From NCBI GenBank assembly GCA_026874595.1, contig CM049313.1:41630659-41694658 (forward strand): DNA of 64,000 nt. Direction: 5' to 3'. This DNA comes from Sipunculus nudus (lineage: Eukaryota > Annelida > Sipuncula > Golfingiida > Sipunculidae). Positions 61,856 through 64,000 of this stretch are shown one piece after another; the first letter of the stretch is position 1; each line of letters begins with the position of its first letter. The notes under the pieces are model-generated. The model made no database searches, had not been told where the DNA came from, and saw only the letters and a list, made by a program, of their open reading frames with translations. The translations under genes were made by a program, and so were the position numbers.

Positions 61856-62150
61856 TAATTAAACACCTCACATCGGACTCACAGGTCGACTTTCCCCTTC
61901 TGTGCACGATCCAGAGATCCATACATAACATTTGAACATTTGAAAAAAATAGAAACATTCAGATTTCCATGTATGACCATTTTAAAAAATGCTTGGTTGT
62001 ACACAATACATCAATTAAACACCTCACATTGGACTCACAGGTCGACTTTCTCCTTTTTTGCACGACCCAGAGGTCCAGAACTGAGAAATAACATATAAAC
62101 ATCTGAAAAACACTGGGACTTCCACATATGACCATGCACTTATCCATTGA
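61856..62150. repeat. Tandem duplication of 156 bp, two copies
   Basis: 'attaaacacctcacatcgga' + 'ctcacaggtcgac' at 61,858 recurs at 62,014 with a few changes, and both copies end near a 'ccatgtatgaccat'-type phrase. Function unknown. Confidence 0.8.
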
Positions 62151-62464
62151 TCAATTCAAATGACTGGAATTCATATAATAAATATCATCAACTTAGCACT
62201 CAAAACCGTAATAATTTATTTTTAACCTGTATTGCATGGAAACATAATGATGAACTGGATGTAAAAGTTTAAACATAGGGGAGCGTGCATTCGCGTCCGC
62301 ATAATTTTTCTATCCATATCTATTATGTGAATCCCATAGCGCACGAACCATTGATAGGGTTGGCACAAATACATGGATTGAGCAACAGTCTGTATATAAA
62401 AGTATTAATGAAGGCGGAGCATCCCCTCGTACGAGTGCATAATCATACGGGGTGTATTATACAA

Positions 62465-62851
62465 GTGTGAAAATGATGAGGGCAGGTCTTTGACCGTGAC
62501 CTTGGAACATCTGACCTTGAACTTAACAGGTACTTCATCCATGGATGGGTGAGTCATATGTGAAAGACGCAAGGTTTAGACCATACGGATTGGCTTAAAA
62601 TGGGTCCACAAGCTTTTTCAAGAAGTGGGTCCCTAGTGACCTCAAAATCGATATAGGTCTTAATCCATGGGTGGAGGAGCCATATGTGCAAGATGAAAGG
62701 TTTTGGTCAAACGGTTTGGCTAAAAATTGGTCCACAAGCTTTTCTCTCAAAAAGTGGGCCCTGTGGCCGTGACCTTTGCCCCGTGACCTCAGAATCAATG
62801 GGGGTCTTCAGCCATGGGTATGTGAGCCATATATAAAATGTGAAAGGTTTT
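62465..62851. repeat. Tandem repeat of about 127-147 bp ('gtgacct' type), 2.5 copies
   Basis: Copies start at 'ccatggatgggtgagtcat' (62,538), 'ccatgggtggaggagccat' (62,665) and 'ccatgggtatgtgagccat' (62,812). Each contains 'ggtccacaagctttt..agtggg' and a 'gtgacctca.aatc' block. Confidence 0.75.
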
Positions 62852-63877
62852 GGTTACGCTCACGAGACAGTGGTAAATCTTGCGCTTCTAACGAAGCTAC
62901 CGATTTTCCTGCTGCCTGAATTGACCGTTTATGATACATTTAGACACTAGGTGGTGGGTAGTTGTCTTGCAGCCAACAAAATGCCAGTTAACAAACACTC
63001 GCCAGGCTTCACGGCTCCGCCCGTAGCTGCGCTTCAAGTGCGGTTCAAGTGCACTCAAGTGGTTACTCTTAGTAAAAAATAGTCGAATTTTAATTGCTCC
63101 CTGCAAAACGGAAACCAGCCAGCAAAGTGTTCACGGAGCCAATGTTGTTCAAGTACATTTCGTTTGAATTACAGCTCACCGGCTGGGCATCCTATATACA
63201 CATGGACCAGCGCAAACCACGTGCGGGGCCATTCTCTCTGAGCCCGTGGCCCATATTTAAACGGTTGCCGGGCCGATGAGCTGTCACTCAAAACAAATGT
63301 AACAACAGTTGCTCCGTGTATTTCTCGTTTACGCTCCCGAGGCAGCGGAAATCTTGCGCTTCTAAAGAAGCAACTGATTTTCACGCTGCCAGCTTTGACC
63401 GTTTATGATATATTTAGACACCAGATGGCGGTTTGTTGTCCACTGAAATAAACGTGCGTACGATGTGACAAGCAGCCAATCAGATGCCAATAAACAAACA
63501 CTCGACAGGCATCCTGGCTCCGCCCATTGCCGCGCTTCAAGCGCCGTTTGATGAGTTTCCGGCCAAATTTAAATTGCTCCCTCTGCATTCTCGCATCATC
63601 GACCGATTCGATTATGACATTATGACTGTGTTAGCGTAGCCATGTATCTGTTGTCTGCAGAACTGAAACCAGCCAGCGAGGTGTGCACGCAGCCTTTGTT
63701 GTTACGTTTCGTTTGAATTACAGCTCACCGGCCGAGCATCCTATGTGCCCCAGGCCCTAAGCAAACCACGTCAGGGGCAATTCTCTCCGAGCCTGTGGCC
63801 TGTTTAGACGGTTACGCTGGGGGATGAGCTGTCACTTAAAAAGAAATGAATATGATTGGCTCCGTGTATTCCTCGCT
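62852..63877. repeat. Two-copy tandem repeat of about 480-550 bp
   Basis: Copy 1 (62,852 to about 63,326) and copy 2 (63,327 to about 63,877) share 'aaatcttgcgcttcta', 'gaccgtttatgata', 'ggctccgccc', 'aattacagctcaccggc', 'gatgagctgtcact' and 'gctccgtgtatt'. Copy 2 has about 70 bp extra near 63,590-63,660. Higher GC than the surroundings; the series may continue beyond the right edge. Confidence 0.85.
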
Positions 63878-64000
63878 TGGCTTTGTCTTCCAGCACAAAG
63901 TTTCATCTGATTGGACAAAAATACAGTGCTCCCTCTGGTGTTGCAAAGCAGGATACGAGGTCATAACAAACAGCGCCTTACGATATAGGAAGTAGCCCTA

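Overview
The window is animal (eukaryotic) DNA. It is AT-rich, with many (TA)n tracts, several tandem-repeat arrays, relics of retroelements, and one large intron-rich gene. The gene combines SRCR, F5/8-type-C (discoidin), F-type lectin and trefoil modules. Together with the 'gtgacctctgacctc' class of dispersed repeats this points to a marine invertebrate, most likely a mollusc. That is inference from gene content; no species-specific marker was seen.

Left half (about 1 to 33,300): one gene on the minus strand. I traced 23 exons by hand, from a start codon with signal peptide at 33,272 to a 33-nt micro-exon at 451-483. The reading frame is continuous through every junction: 3,943 coding nt, 1,314 complete codons, ending in phase 1. 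The gene runs off the left edge of the window. The predicted secreted protein has, in order: signal peptide (1 to about 22); acidic helical N-terminal region with three furin-like basic sites (about 33-350); a large unrecognised Trp- and Cys-containing domain (about 350-560); one SRCR domain (about 563-664); F5/8C-1 (670-809); a complete F-type lectin domain with the fucose-binding signature (about 811-953); a compact trefoil-like domain (959-989); F5/8C-2 (1001-1152); F5/8C-3 (1155-1300). The most likely role is extracellular glycan recognition, as a humoral immune lectin, a cell-surface or egg-coat recognition protein, or a matrix protein. This is inferred from the modules.

Several introns carry tandem repeats. 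Three of these are built from pieces of the gene's own exon-intron borders: a 94-bp array copying the end of exon 11 with its splice donor, a triplicated exon 5 acceptor, and a duplicated exon 14 donor. A 57-bp G-rich array lies in intron 12 and a roughly 50-bp array in intron 1.

Right half (about 33,300 to 64,000): no intact gene was recognised. It holds a 36-bp array just upstream of the gene, a CpG-rich 40-bp satellite (41.7-43.5 kb), a LINE endonuclease fragment, an internally deleted Ty3/Gypsy pol relic (47.2-48.1 kb), a broken GT92 glycosyltransferase copy (52.5-53.8 kb), a possible orphan exon (55.4-55.6 kb), an LTR-gag deletion derivative interrupted by another repeat (56.8-59.0 kb), a 305-bp MITE with long inverted ends (61.0-61.3 kb), and tandem duplications near the right edge. 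No rRNA gene, intact tRNA gene or CRISPR array was seen. Prokaryotic features such as operons and ribosome binding sites do not apply.
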